A DNA stretch of 44,674 bases from Cupriavidus yeoncheonensis (GCF_905397275.1 NZ_CAJPUY010000037.1:1-44674), one strand, 5' to 3'; positions 31,966 through 43,047 are shown, numbered from the stretch's first letter. A program made the numbers and translations. The notes: generated by a model from the letters alone, not told the origin.

Positions 31966-33462
31966 ATGACCCAACTGACAATGGCGCCCGAGGTGGCGAA
32001 TCCCGCCGTACTGCAGAGCGCAATTGATCATCTGCGGGAGCGAAGCATCGGCTTGCCGACGCTGAGCCAACTGGCCAATCCGGCCAGCATTCCCGCGGCG
32101 CGGCTGGCCGCGCTCGCCGACGTCGACCCTGACCGCGCCGATGCCGCCAACCTCTGGCGGGTGCACTGGCATAACGATGCGTCGCGTCGCGGACTGGCGG
32201 CTGTGCCCGCCTACATTGAAGTGCCGGAAGCGATCACCGGAGTGAAGGCCCGGATCGTGGTGGCATTGGGCCTGCGTTTCCCGATGATCGGTGCACACAA
32301 GGTGCTGGCCGCCTACGGGTGCCTGGTGCCCCGTCTGGTGACCGGGCGTTTCGACCCGCGCCGCCAGCGGGCGGTGTGGCCTTCCACCGGGAACTACTGC
32401 CGGGGCGGCGTGGCCATCTCCCGCATCCTTGGTTGCCGTGGCATTGCCGTGCTGCCGGAAGGCATGAGCCGGGAACGGTTCGACTGGCTGGACCGATGGG
32501 TTGCCGACAGCACGGATATCGTCAGGACGCCGGGCACCGAGAGCAACGTCAAGGAAATCTACGACGAATGTGCGGTGCTGGCCGGCGAGCCCAATACGGT
32601 GGTCCTGAACCAGTTCGCTGAGTTCGGCAATTATCTCGCCCACTTCTCCTGCACCGGCACGGCCATGAGCCGGATCTTCGCCGACCTGCAGGCGGCCGCG
32701 CCCGGGCTGCGGCTTGCCGGGTTTGTCTCGGCCACGGGCTCGGCCGGCACCATTGCGGCAGGCGACTACCTGAAGGCGCGCCACGGCTCGCGCATCGCCG
32801 CTGTCGAAGCGGTCGAATGCCCGACCATGCTGCGCAATGGCTACGGCGAGCACAACATCCAGGGTATCGGCGACAAGCATGTGCCGCTGATCCACAACGT
32901 CATGAACACCGATGTCGTGATAGGTGTCTCCGACCGCAGCTGCGATGCGCTCAATCTGCTCTTCAACTCGCCGCTCGGGCTGGACTACCTGGCCCGGCGA
33001 CAAAAGCTCGATACCGGATTGCTGACGGCAATGGCGGGGCTGGGGATCTCCGGCTGGGCGAACGTGATCGGCGCCATCAAGCTGGCGCGGCATTTCGGGC
33101 TGGGAGCCGATGACGTCGTCCTTACCGTCGCGACCGACAGCGCCGCGATGTACGCCAGCGAGCGAGAGCGGTGCGCACGGCACCGCTTCCCGCAAGGCTT
33201 CGACGAAATCCATGCCGGGGAAGTCTTCGGGTGTCATCTGCAGGGCATTGCCGACGATCACCTGATCGAGCTTTCCCACGCGGACCGCACGCGCCTCTTC
33301 AATCTTGGCTACTACACGTGGGTCGAGCAGCAGGGCATCTCGATCGAGGACTTCGACCAGCGCCGCGACCAGGCGTTCTGGCATGGCCTGCAGGCATCCA
33401 TCCCCGCGTGGGACCGCCTTATCGAAGCATTCAACGAACGGACCGGAGTGGTACTCGGGTAG
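31966..33462 (+). CDS. fold-type II pyridoxal-phosphate enzyme of unknown specificity
   Basis: A 498-residue protein related to the tryptophan-synthase-beta/cysteine-synthase superfamily. Lys112 in FPMIGAHKVLAAYG is the likely Schiff-base lysine. WPSTGNYCRGGVAISR (about 138-153) is the substrate-carboxylate loop, and SATGSAGTIAAGDYLK near 255 is the glycine-rich PLP-phosphate loop. It is about 150 residues longer than cysteine synthase, with extra sequence at both ends (GFDEIHAGEVFGCHLQGI in the C-terminal part). Typical chemistry is beta-elimination or replacement on an amino acid. The CoA-transferase gene follows 41 bp later, suggesting it frees or adds an amine in the same pathway. I cannot assign a named activity. 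Confidence 0.8.
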   Translation: MTQLTMAPEVANPAVLQSAIDHLRERSIGLPTLSQLANPASIPAARLAALADVDPDRADAANLWRVHWHNDASRRGLAAVPAYIEVPEAITGVKARIVVALGLRFPMIGAHKVLAAYGCLVPRLVTGRFDPRRQRAVWPSTGNYCRGGVAISRILGCRGIAVLPEGMSRERFDWLDRWVADSTDIVRTPGTESNVKEIYDECAVLAGEPNTVVLNQFAEFGNYLAHFSCTGTAMSRIFADLQAAAPGLRLAGFVSATGSAGTIAAGDYLKARHGSRIAAVEAVECPTMLRNGYGEHNIQGIGDKHVPLIHNVMNTDVVIGVSDRSCDALNLLFNSPLGLDYLARRQKLDTGLLTAMAGLGISGWANVIGAIKLARHFGLGADDVVLTVATDSAAMYASERERCARHRFPQGFDEIHAGEVFGCHLQGIADDHLIELSHADRTRLFNLGYYTWVEQQGISIEDFDQRRDQAFWHGLQASIPAWDRLIEAFNERTGVVLG

Positions 33463-33503
33463 ACGCCCATCGAAGGTGTCGGGCAAATCAACTAGGAGGC
33501 AAT

Positions 33504-34460
33504 ATGGAAGGAACACCCTATCTGGAGCTGCGCACGAGACTCGCCGAAAGGGACCGCAGCTTGCGCGAGAAGGTCATGTCACTGGAAGACGCGGCGAAGC
33601 TCGTCAAGGACGGTGACACGGTGGGCATCGGTGGCAGCACGCTGTCGCGCACGCCAATGGCCATGATCTGGGAACTGGTGCGTGCCCGCAAGAAGAAGCT
33701 CTCCGTATCGCGCAGCATCGTGTCCAGCGAGGGGGACCTGCTGTTCGCTTCCGGCATCTGTGACCACATCATGACGAGCTGGTTCAGCCAGGGCATCGTG
33801 TGGGGCGTCTCGAAGGTCATGCGACACCATGTCGAGACCGGACTGGCCCGTTATGAAGAGTGGAGCCACATGGCCATGGGCATGCGCTTTCGCGCGGGAG
33901 CGATGGGCGTGCCGTTCCTGCCGATGCGCTCGATGCTCGGCTCGGATGTCGCGCACCATCGCCCGGAGACGCGCAAGATCGATTGCCCGTTCACTGGCGA
34001 ACCGGTGCTGCTCGTGCCGGCGCTGAATCCGAGCGTGGCCATCATCCATGTGCAGCGTTGCGATGCCTATGGCAATGCCCAGCTCGACGGCCTGCAGTTC
34101 ATGGATCTGGACCTCGCCATGGCCGCGGACAAGGTCATTCTGACGACCGAGCGGATCGTTTCCAACGACCAGATCCGTCGTTCGCCCGACCAGACCCGGA
34201 TTCCCTTCTTCACGGTGGATGCCGTCGTGGAAGTGCCCTTCGGGTGCGCGCCGCACGAATGCACCGGCGTCTACGAGCCACTGTTCAAACACATGGACGG
34301 CTACACGGACCTGGTCAACGGCGATCCGGTCGAAGGCATGCGGCAGTACATCGACCGCTACGTGATGGCTCCCGCCAGCTGGAATGAGTACCTGAGCCTG
34401 CTCGGGCTTGATGAACTGCTTGACGCCGCACGTCGCGGCAGGAGCCTCTCCAATGACTGA
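33504..34460 (+). CDS. CoA-transferase subunit A (glutaconate CoA-transferase / IpdA family)
   Basis: A 318-residue family I CoA-transferase alpha subunit. LVKDGDTVGIGGSTLSRTPMA is the start of the fold, RAGAMGVPFLPMRSMLGSD and VPALNPSVAIIHVQRCDAYGNAQ are conserved blocks shared with glutaconate CoA-transferase A and with IpdA, and ADKVILTTERIV follows. TAGGAGG lies before the ATG at 33504. The stop overlaps subunit B by eight bases. IpdA/IpdB homologues in mycobacteria open a ring of a CoA thioester rather than transfer CoA, so a ring-cleaving hydrolase is an alternative role. Confidence 0.88.
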   Translation: MEGTPYLELRTRLAERDRSLREKVMSLEDAAKLVKDGDTVGIGGSTLSRTPMAMIWELVRARKKKLSVSRSIVSSEGDLLFASGICDHIMTSWFSQGIVWGVSKVMRHHVETGLARYEEWSHMAMGMRFRAGAMGVPFLPMRSMLGSDVAHHRPETRKIDCPFTGEPVLLVPALNPSVAIIHVQRCDAYGNAQLDGLQFMDLDLAMAADKVILTTERIVSNDQIRRSPDQTRIPFFTVDAVVEVPFGCAPHECTGVYEPLFKHMDGYTDLVNGDPVEGMRQYIDRYVMAPASWNEYLSLLGLDELLDAARRGRSLSND

Positions 34461-35223
34461 TACCACCAACTTTACCGCTGGTGAGCTGCTGACCGTCATG
34501 AGTTCCCGTCTGCTGCGGAACGGTCAGATCGTATTCGCCGGCGTGGGCGTTCCCCTGCTGTCCGCCACGCTTGCGCAGCGGCTGCGCTGTCCGGGCCTGA
34601 CCATCCTGTTCGAAGGCGGCGTGATCGGCCCCATGATCGAGCCCGGCGCGCTGCCGCCATCGACCAACGAGCAGCGCTGCACCAAGCGCGCCAACATGGT
34701 GCTCAGTGCGACCGATGTCCTGTTGCTGCTGCAGCGCGGCTATGTCGACGTGGGCTTCATGGGCGGGGCCCAGATCGACCGCTTCGGCAACCTGAACTCC
34801 TCCTTCATTGGCGACCCGGCCCGGCCGAAGACCCGTCTGCCGGGAACGGGGGGCGGCAATGATATCTCCAGTCTCACGCAGATGATCGTCGCCATGAAGC
34901 ACGAACGCCGCCGCTTTGTCGACAAGGTGGACTTCATTACCAGCCCCGGCTTCCTGCAAGGCGCAACGAGCCGCCATGACAGCGGCCTGCTGGCCGGCGG
35001 CATGTATCGCGTGGTGACGGATCTCGGCCTGTTCGGCTTCGCGCCCGACACCAAGGCCATGAAGGTTATCGCGCTGCATCCCGGCGTGACGATCGAACAG
35101 GTGCAGGACAGCACCGGCTTCCATGTGGCGCACGACCACGAGATTTCGGTGACCGAACCGCCGACCGCCCGTGAACTGGGAGTGGTGCGGGAGCTGGACC
35201 CGGAAAAGCTCTATACCGCCTGA
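34453..35223 (+). CDS. CoA-transferase subunit B (glutaconate CoA-transferase / IpdB family)
   Basis: A 256-residue beta subunit. Glu54 in LTILFEGGVIGPM stands at the number of the catalytic Glu54 of Acidaminococcus glutaconate CoA-transferase, where it forms the glutamyl-CoA intermediate, favouring a true CoA-transferase. GYVDVGFMGGAQIDRFGNLNSS and GGGNDISSLTQM are conserved, and the ending with FGFAPDTKAMKVIALHPGVT is shared with IpdB. It overlaps subunit A by eight bases. The substrate acid is unknown. The F420-type LLM gene follows 61 bp later. Confidence 0.88.
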   Translation: MTDTTNFTAGELLTVMSSRLLRNGQIVFAGVGVPLLSATLAQRLRCPGLTILFEGGVIGPMIEPGALPPSTNEQRCTKRANMVLSATDVLLLLQRGYVDVGFMGGAQIDRFGNLNSSFIGDPARPKTRLPGTGGGNDISSLTQMIVAMKHERRRFVDKVDFITSPGFLQGATSRHDSGLLAGGMYRVVTDLGLFGFAPDTKAMKVIALHPGVTIEQVQDSTGFHVAHDHEISVTEPPTARELGVVRELDPEKLYTA

Positions 35224-35284
35224 CGCCGGCTGCCACCGGCAACGCGACAAACAAGACTCAATCAAATATCTCAGGAGAACACAG

Positions 35285-36244
35285 ATGGCTGGCTTGCATG
35301 GAACCTTTGGCATTGCCGCGCGCAATTTCACCGCGTACCCGGAAATTCCCGACGCGAAGGCGTTGGTGGACTACGGCGTGCGCATGGAAGAACTCGGCTT
35401 CGATTCGCTTTGGGTGTGGGATCACATTCTCCTCGGCGTTGATCCGAACTTCCCGATCATCGATTCGCTGACGTTGCTGACGGCGATTGCGGCGCGCACG
35501 AAGAAGATCAAGCTGTCGACGGGCATCCTGGTGCTGCCCCTGCGCAATCCGGTGGTGCTGGCCAAGCAGCTATCGAGCATGGACCGCATCTCGGACGGCC
35601 GCCTGTTGATGGCCATGGCAGCGGGCTGGTACAAGCGCGAGTTCGACGCAGTGGGCGTGCCGTACGAGCAGCGCGGCAGGATCATGGACGACAACCTGGA
35701 GATCATGAAGCGTCTGTGGACCGAGGACGTGGTCAAGGGCGAGTGGCCGAATCACAAGATTCCCGCCGGCGTGATGTATCCCAAGCCAGTGCAGCAGCCG
35801 TGTCCGATCCTGATCGGCGGCTACGCCGACCGCGTGCTCAAGCGTGCCGCGGTGGACGGCGACGGCTGGCTCACCTACTTCTACAAGCCGGAAAGCTTCG
35901 CCGAATCCTGGGCCAAGGTGTGCGCCTACGCGGAGGAAGCCGGCAAGGACCCGTCGACCCTCATGAACGGCAATCAGCTTCCCATCATGGTGGGCGAGTC
36001 GCGGGCCGCGGTCGAGGAAAAGATGATGAAGTGGCTCAACGTCGATTTCGATATCGCCCAGGGAAGCAAGTCGACCATGGACAGCGCCATCATGGGGACG
36101 GTTGACGAATGCGTCGAGCAACTGCTGGAGCATATCAAGGTCGGCGTGCAGAAGATCGTCTTCGTGCCGTACAAGTACGAGATGAGCCAGATCGAGATCA
36201 TCGCCAGGGAGATCATTCCGCGCTTGCGCAAGGCCATGAAGTGA
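35285..36244 (+). CDS. LLM-class F420-dependent oxidoreductase
   Basis: A 319-residue luciferase-like (LLM) TIM-barrel protein of the branch annotated as F420-dependent (TIGR03619-like). YGVRMEELGFDSLWVWDHILL near residue 30 is the barrel start, KLSTGILVLPLRNPVVLAKQLSSMDRISDGR is the cofactor segment (key residues only), and AAGWYKREFDAVGVP follows. PILIGGYADRVLKRAAVDGDGWL is the phosphate-site strand. AGGAG lies before the ATG at 35285. Enzymes of this group transfer hydride between F420 and alcohols, imines or C=C bonds. It is the only F420 consumer visible apart from NpdG and would explain why F420 genes are in the island. An FMN-dependent monooxygenase cannot be excluded. Confidence 0.88.
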   Translation: MAGLHGTFGIAARNFTAYPEIPDAKALVDYGVRMEELGFDSLWVWDHILLGVDPNFPIIDSLTLLTAIAARTKKIKLSTGILVLPLRNPVVLAKQLSSMDRISDGRLLMAMAAGWYKREFDAVGVPYEQRGRIMDDNLEIMKRLWTEDVVKGEWPNHKIPAGVMYPKPVQQPCPILIGGYADRVLKRAAVDGDGWLTYFYKPESFAESWAKVCAYAEEAGKDPSTLMNGNQLPIMVGESRAAVEEKMMKWLNVDFDIAQGSKSTMDSAIMGTVDECVEQLLEHIKVGVQKIVFVPYKYEMSQIEIIAREIIPRLRKAMK

Positions 36245-36334
36245 GCAGCGCGTATTGAGCTGGATCGGGGCGCCGGATGGGCATGCGCCTTCCCGCACCC
36301 CGGATGTTTCACCTCTCCTGTCGAAGGACCAGGG

Positions 36335-37789
36335 ATGACAGCCAAGCACAGGCAGATCTTGCGGCAAGCAGACGACTCTCCCGGCAGCGCCCCGCTCTCG
36401 AACGCCGAGACGCAGCACAGGCGTGGCAGGCTTACCGCGCGCGAGCGCGTGGAGATCCTTTTCGATGCCGGCTCCTTTGTCGAGCTGGGGCGCGAGCTAG
36501 GGTCGACCGATACTCGATCTGACACAGGCACCGCCGGTGGCGACGGCGTCGTCACCGGTTACGGTGACGTCAACGGCAGGCGTGTCTTCGCTTTTGCCAA
36601 GGACATGACGGTGCTGCGCGGCACCATGTCCGCCATGCATGGCAGAAAGATCGCGCGACTCCAGGCGCTTGCATTGAAGAGCCGCGCGCCGGTTGTCGGC
36701 GTGTTCGATTCTGACGGGACGCGCGCCGATGAGGCCAGTGCCGCCTGGCCGGCGTACGGGGAGCAATTCCGGCACGCGGCGACCGCCTCGGGTGTGGTCC
36801 CGCAGATATCGCTGGTACTCGGCACCTGTATTGGCGCTGACGCGCTGCTGGCCGCTGCAGCCGACTTCGTGTTCATGGCCGGCGATGACAGCGTGGCCTG
36901 CCTGGGGGACCCGGACCTGGTTCAGGCCATCACCGGCGAGGTGGTGTCGGCGCAAGACCTCGGGGGCGCTGCGGTGCATGCATCGAAGTCCTCGGTTGCC
37001 GATGGCGTGTTCGAGAACGATATTGTCGCGATCCTGCAGGTCAGGCGCCTGATCGACTTCCTGCCGGCGTGCAGCCGGGATGGTCAGCGGCGCTGGCGCA
37101 CGTTCGACGAGGCGCATCGCAGCGAGGTATCGCTCAATTCGTTGATTCCGCCGGATCCGGCAGCGGCCTATGACGTCAGGGAACTCGTCGCCAGGGTGGT
37201 CGATGAAGGCGACTTCCTCGAACTGCAGTCCAGCTTCGCCGGCAACATCGTCATCGGCTTCGGCCGCTTCGACGGTGCCACGGTGGGAGTGGTGGCCAAC
37301 CAGCCGACCGTGCTCGCCGGCGTGCTGGATGGCGCCGCCGCGCGCAAGGCGGTCCGCTTCATCCGCTTTTGCGATGCCTTCGGCATTCCCGTCGTCAGCC
37401 TGGTCGATGCCGCCGGCTTCCTGCCTGGTACCGCGGAAGAGCATGGCGGGACGATCAGGCACGGTGCGATGCTGATGCTTGCCTATGCGCAGGCGACGGT
37501 GCCGCGCGTCACAGTCGTCTTGCGCAAGGCCTATGGCGCGGCGGGCATCCTGATGGGCGCTCGCTCGCTCGGGGCGGACATGGTTGGCGCCTGGCCCGCG
37601 GCGAGCCTCGGCATGACCGCGGCAGGCGATGCCTCGGAACTGACCGTGGACGCGGCCCTCGCTCGCGGCGACGTCGACGCGGCGATTGTCCCTGAAGAGA
37701 CGCGGGCCTTCATCGTGCGGGCGCTGGAAACCCTGGCGAGCAAGGCCGGCGAGTCCCCATCGCGCAAGCACGCCAGTTGCCTCCCTTAA
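36335..37789 (+). CDS. acyl-CoA carboxylase, carboxyltransferase (beta) subunit
   Basis: A 484-residue carboxyltransferase subunit of the propionyl-/methylcrotonyl-/geranyl-CoA carboxylase family. GRLTARERVEILFDAGSFVELG is the normal N-terminus, MSAMHGRKIARLQALAL the first oxyanion-hole domain, and the second domain holds VSLVDAAGFLPGTAEEHGGTIRHGAML and LRKAYGAAGILMGARSLGADM. It moves carboxyl from biotin to an acyl-CoA. AAGGA precedes the ATG at 36335. The alpha subunit follows 30 bp later. The acyl substrate cannot be told. Confidence 0.92.
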   Translation: MTAKHRQILRQADDSPGSAPLSNAETQHRRGRLTARERVEILFDAGSFVELGRELGSTDTRSDTGTAGGDGVVTGYGDVNGRRVFAFAKDMTVLRGTMSAMHGRKIARLQALALKSRAPVVGVFDSDGTRADEASAAWPAYGEQFRHAATASGVVPQISLVLGTCIGADALLAAAADFVFMAGDDSVACLGDPDLVQAITGEVVSAQDLGGAAVHASKSSVADGVFENDIVAILQVRRLIDFLPACSRDGQRRWRTFDEAHRSEVSLNSLIPPDPAAAYDVRELVARVVDEGDFLELQSSFAGNIVIGFGRFDGATVGVVANQPTVLAGVLDGAAARKAVRFIRFCDAFGIPVVSLVDAAGFLPGTAEEHGGTIRHGAMLMLAYAQATVPRVTVVLRKAYGAAGILMGARSLGADMVGAWPAASLGMTAAGDASELTVDAALARGDVDAAIVPEETRAFIVRALETLASKAGESPSRKHASCLP

Positions 37790-37819
37790 CCTCATGCCCA
37801 TTGCGGCAGGACCACGGCG

Positions 37820-39818
<1,999 letters not shown>

Positions 39819-39820
<2 letters not shown>

Positions 39821-39835
39821 GGCGCGTTGCGCCTC
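39819..39835 (+). terminator. hairpin at the end of the carboxylase gene
   Basis: A perfect 7-bp stem GAGGCGC / GCGCCTC with a GTT loop covers the stop codon and is followed by a short TCTT. It could separate the catabolic genes from the transhydrogenase genes, but it is too weak to be sure. Confidence 0.35.
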
Positions 39836-39906
39836 TCTTGGGCGGACCTTCTTGCGTCGCGGGCATCGGCGTGTCGAACGGATTAACGGAATCAGGATAA
39901 GCAACC

Positions 39907-41025
39907 ATGCATATTGGAGTACCGAGAGAAAGCCGGCCGGGGGAGAGCCGTGTGGCCGCCACCCCGGAGACGGTAAAGAAGTATGTCGCGCAAGGCCATC
40001 AGGTCATCGTGCAGGCCGGCGCTGGGGTACGGGCCAGCCAGCCGGATGCCGCCTATGAGGCCGCGGGTGCACGCATCGCCAGCGCCGTCGAGGCGCTCGG
40101 CGCGCAACTGGTGCTGAAGGTGCGCGCGCCGGAAGCCGCAGAGCTGGCCCAGATGAAGCCGGGCGCCGTGCTGGTGGGCATGCTCAATCCCTTCGATGCC
40201 GAGAACAACGCCCGCATGGCGGCCTCCGGCATCACCGCCTTCGCGCTCGAAGCCGCGCCGCGCACTACGCGTGCGCAGAGCATGGACGTGCTCTCCTCCC
40301 AGGCCAACATCGCCGGCTACAAGGCGGTGCTGGTGGCCGCGCACCACTACCAGCGCTTCATGCCGATGCTGATGACCGCCGCGGGCACCGTGAAAGCCGC
40401 CCGCGTGCTGATCCTCGGCGCCGGTGTGGCGGGGCTGCAGGCCATTGCCACCGCCAAGCGCCTGGGCGCGGTGATCGAGGCCTCGGACGTGCGTCCCGCA
40501 GTAAAGGAACAGATCGAGTCCCTCGGCGCGAGGTTCCTGGACGTGCCCTTGCTCACCGACGAGGAGCGCGAAATCGCCCAGGGCGTGGGCGGCTATGCCC
40601 GTCCGATGCCGCCCGACTGGATCAAGCGCCAGGCCGAACTGGTGCACCAGCGCGCCATTCAGGCCGATATCGTCATCACCACCGCGCTGATCCCGGGCCG
40701 CAAGGCCCCGACGCTGCTGCAGGAAGCGACCGTGCAGCAGATGAAGCCCGGCTCGGTGGTGGTCGACCTGGCCGCCGCACAGGGCGGCAACTGCCCGCTG
40801 ACGGTGGCCGACGAGGTGGTCGAGCGCCACGGCGTCACGCTCGTGGGTCACACCAACCTGGCCTCGATGGTCGCCGCCGACGCCTCGGCCCTGTACGCCC
40901 GCAACGTGCTCGACTTCCTCAAGCTCATCGTCGGCAAGGATGGCAAGGTCGCCATCGACCTGCAGGACGACATCGTCGCGGCCTGCCGCATCACCGGCCG
41001 CCGCGAAGGCGCACTGGCAAGTTAA
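39907..41025 (+). CDS. pntAA: NAD(P) transhydrogenase subunit alpha part 1
   Basis: A 372-residue NAD(H)-binding domain (dI) of proton-translocating transhydrogenase. HIGVPRESRPGESRVAATPET is the start shared with alanine dehydrogenase, LILGAGVAGLQAIATAKRLGA is the nucleotide-binding fold, and RPMPPDWIKRQAELV is conserved in the mobile region. The alpha chain is split in two, as in Rhodospirillum and many betaproteobacteria, unlike E. coli. With PntAB and PntB it makes NADPH from NADH using the proton gradient. Confidence 0.95.
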   Translation: MHIGVPRESRPGESRVAATPETVKKYVAQGHQVIVQAGAGVRASQPDAAYEAAGARIASAVEALGAQLVLKVRAPEAAELAQMKPGAVLVGMLNPFDAENNARMAASGITAFALEAAPRTTRAQSMDVLSSQANIAGYKAVLVAAHHYQRFMPMLMTAAGTVKAARVLILGAGVAGLQAIATAKRLGAVIEASDVRPAVKEQIESLGARFLDVPLLTDEEREIAQGVGGYARPMPPDWIKRQAELVHQRAIQADIVITTALIPGRKAPTLLQEATVQQMKPGSVVVDLAAAQGGNCPLTVADEVVERHGVTLVGHTNLASMVAADASALYARNVLDFLKLIVGKDGKVAIDLQDDIVAACRITGRREGALAS

Positions 41026-41035
41026 GGAGACCCTG

Positions 41036-41401
41036 ATGGAAATGATCAATCACACGGTGATCAACCTGATCATCTTCGTGCTGGCGATCTACGTGGGCTA
41101 CCACGTGGTCTGGACCGTCACGCCGGCACTGCATACCCCGCTGATGGCCGTGACCAACGCGATCTCGGCCATCATCATCGTCGGCGCCATGCTGGCGGCG
41201 GGTCTGACCGAAGGCGCGACCGGCCGCATCATGGGCACGGTAGCCGTGGCACTGGCCGCCGTGAACGTGTTCGGCGGCTTCCTCGTCACGCAACGCATGC
41301 TCGAGATGTTCAGGAAGAAGGGGGCCAAGGCGGACAAGGGATCCGCCAAGGCCACGACCGATGCCGCGATCGGCGGGACGCTGACGGGAGCCACGCGATG
41401 A
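41036..41401 (+). CDS. pntAB: NAD(P) transhydrogenase subunit alpha part 2
   Basis: A 121-residue membrane subunit. Three to four hydrophobic segments are visible (VINLIIFVLAIYVGYHVVW; HTPLMAVTNAISAIIIVGAMLAAG; MGTVAVALAAVNVFGGFLVTQRMLEMF, cited in part). HTPLMAVTNAISAI is the diagnostic PntA-II block. A Lys/Ala-rich tail of about 25 residues ends it. TAAGGAGA lies before the ATG at 41036, and the stop overlaps pntB as ATGA. Confidence 0.93.
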   Translation: MEMINHTVINLIIFVLAIYVGYHVVWTVTPALHTPLMAVTNAISAIIIVGAMLAAGLTEGATGRIMGTVAVALAAVNVFGGFLVTQRMLEMFRKKGAKADKGSAKATTDAAIGGTLTGATR

Positions 41402-42870
41402 TTGCGCTCTCGATGAATGCCGTCACGCTGCTCTACCTGAGTGCCTCGGTCTGCTTCATCCAGGCGCTCAAGGGGCTCTCGCACCCGGCTTCGGCCCGCA
41501 AGGGCAATGCCTTCGGCATGATCGGCATGGCCATTGCGGTGGTCACCACGCTGGTGCTGATCGTCAAGCTCAGGAACGAGTTCCTCGCGGCCGGCACGGC
41601 GCAGTCCTCGGTCGCTTCGGGCCTGGCGCTGATCTTCGGCGCGCTGGTGGTAGGCGGCGGCATCGGCGCCTACGTGGCGAAGAAGGTCGAGATGACCAAG
41701 ATGCCGGAACTGGTGGCGGCGATGCATTCGCTGATCGGTCTGGCGGCGGTCTGCATCGCGGTGGCGGCCGTGGCCGAGCCGTCGGCCTTTGGCATCGCGC
41801 CGGCGGGTTCGCATGAGATCCCGACGGGCAACCGCATCGAGTTGTTCATCGGCTGCTTCGTCGGCGCCATCACCTTCTCCGGTTCGGTGATTGCCTTCGG
41901 CAAGCTCGCTGGGCGCTTCAAGTTCCGGCTGTTCCAGGGGGCGCCGGTGGTGTTCCCCGGCCAGCACATGCTGAACCTGGCGCTGGCAGTCGCCATGCTC
42001 GGCTTCGGCATCGCGTTTTTCATGACGCAGGACTGGCTGCCGTTCCTGGTGATGCTGGCCATCGCCTTCGTGCTCGGCGTGCTGATCATCATCCCGATCG
42101 GCGGCGCCGACATGCCGGTGGTGGTGTCGATGCTGAACTCGTACTCGGGCTGGGCGGCGGCCGGCATCGGCTTCTCGCTGAACAACCCCATGCTGATCAT
42201 CGCCGGCTCGCTGGTGGGTTCGTCCGGTGCCATCCTCTCGTACATCATGTGCAAGGCGATGAACCGCTCGTTCTTCAACGTGATCCTGGGCGGCTTCGGC
42301 GGCGACGCTGCCGCCGCTAGTGCCGGTAGCACGCAGATCCAGCGCAACGTGAAGTCGGGGTCGGCGGATGATGCTTCCTTCCTGATGGGTAATGCGGAGA
42401 CGGTCATCATCGTGCCAGGCTATGGCCTCGCGGTGGCGCGCGCCCAGCATGCCCTGAAGGAACTGACCGAAAAGCTGCACGAAAAGGGCGTGACCGTGAA
42501 GTATGCGATCCACCCGGTGGCGGGCCGCATGCCGGGCCACATGAACGTGCTGCTGGCCGAGGCCGAGGTGCCCTACGACCAGGTCTTCGAGATGGAGGAC
42601 ATCAACAGCGAGTTCGGCCAGGCCGATGTGGTGCTGGTGCTCGGCGCCAACGACGTGGTGAACCCGGCGGCCAAGACCGATCCAAACTCGCCCATCGCCG
42701 GCATGCCGATCCTGGAGGCGTACAAGGCCAAGTCCATCATCGTCAACAAGCGCTCGATGGCGTCCGGTTATGCCGGGCTGGACAACGAGCTGTTCTACAT
42801 GGACAAGACCATGATGGTGTTCGGCGACGCCAAGAAGGTGGTCGAGGACATGCTCAAGGCTGCGGCATAG
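41398..42870 (+). CDS. pntB: NAD(P) transhydrogenase subunit beta
   Basis: A 490-residue subunit with a membrane half of eight to nine helices (domain II) and a C-terminal NADP-binding domain III. HSLIGLAAVCIAVAAV, IGGADMPVVVSMLNSYSGWAAAGIGF and NNPMLIIAGSLVGSSGAILSYIMCKAMNRS are classic PntB blocks (key residues only). Domain III shows IIVPGYGLAVARAQHAL, HPVAGRMPGHMNVLLAEA and VLGANDVVNPAA. The usual operon order is kept. Its NADPH output could drive the F420 reductase encoded in the window. Confidence 0.95.
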   Translation: MIALSMNAVTLLYLSASVCFIQALKGLSHPASARKGNAFGMIGMAIAVVTTLVLIVKLRNEFLAAGTAQSSVASGLALIFGALVVGGGIGAYVAKKVEMTKMPELVAAMHSLIGLAAVCIAVAAVAEPSAFGIAPAGSHEIPTGNRIELFIGCFVGAITFSGSVIAFGKLAGRFKFRLFQGAPVVFPGQHMLNLALAVAMLGFGIAFFMTQDWLPFLVMLAIAFVLGVLIIIPIGGADMPVVVSMLNSYSGWAAAGIGFSLNNPMLIIAGSLVGSSGAILSYIMCKAMNRSFFNVILGGFGGDAAAASAGSTQIQRNVKSGSADDASFLMGNAETVIIVPGYGLAVARAQHALKELTEKLHEKGVTVKYAIHPVAGRMPGHMNVLLAEAEVPYDQVFEMEDINSEFGQADVVLVLGANDVVNPAAKTDPNSPIAGMPILEAYKAKSIIVNKRSMASGYAGLDNELFYMDKTMMVFGDAKKVVEDMLKAAA

Positions 42871-42923
42871 GTTCGCGGATAGGGCGGGGAGCCGCGACCT
42901 GCAGGAGCGGACACCCCCGCCTC

Positions 42924-42960
42924 TTGATCTTTTCATATCTTAAGGTACTATAAATAGTAA
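42924..42960 (+). promoter_or_regulatory. promoter and class II palindrome before the CBS-domain gene
   Basis: GTACTATAAATAGTAA (42945-42960) holds 6-bp inverted arms TACTAT/ATAGTA and overlaps a candidate -10 TATAAA (42949-42954), with TTGATC 19 bp upstream. It matches 31896-31915 in most positions (GGTACTA, then AATAGTA, then GA). Confidence 0.5.
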
Positions 42961-43047
42961 GATGGTATGAATGGAAGGTGGCCATTCAGTGCTGTCCATA
43001 CGAGGGCAACCCTCGGCTCGATCCACCGAAAATGACTGGAGGCGACC

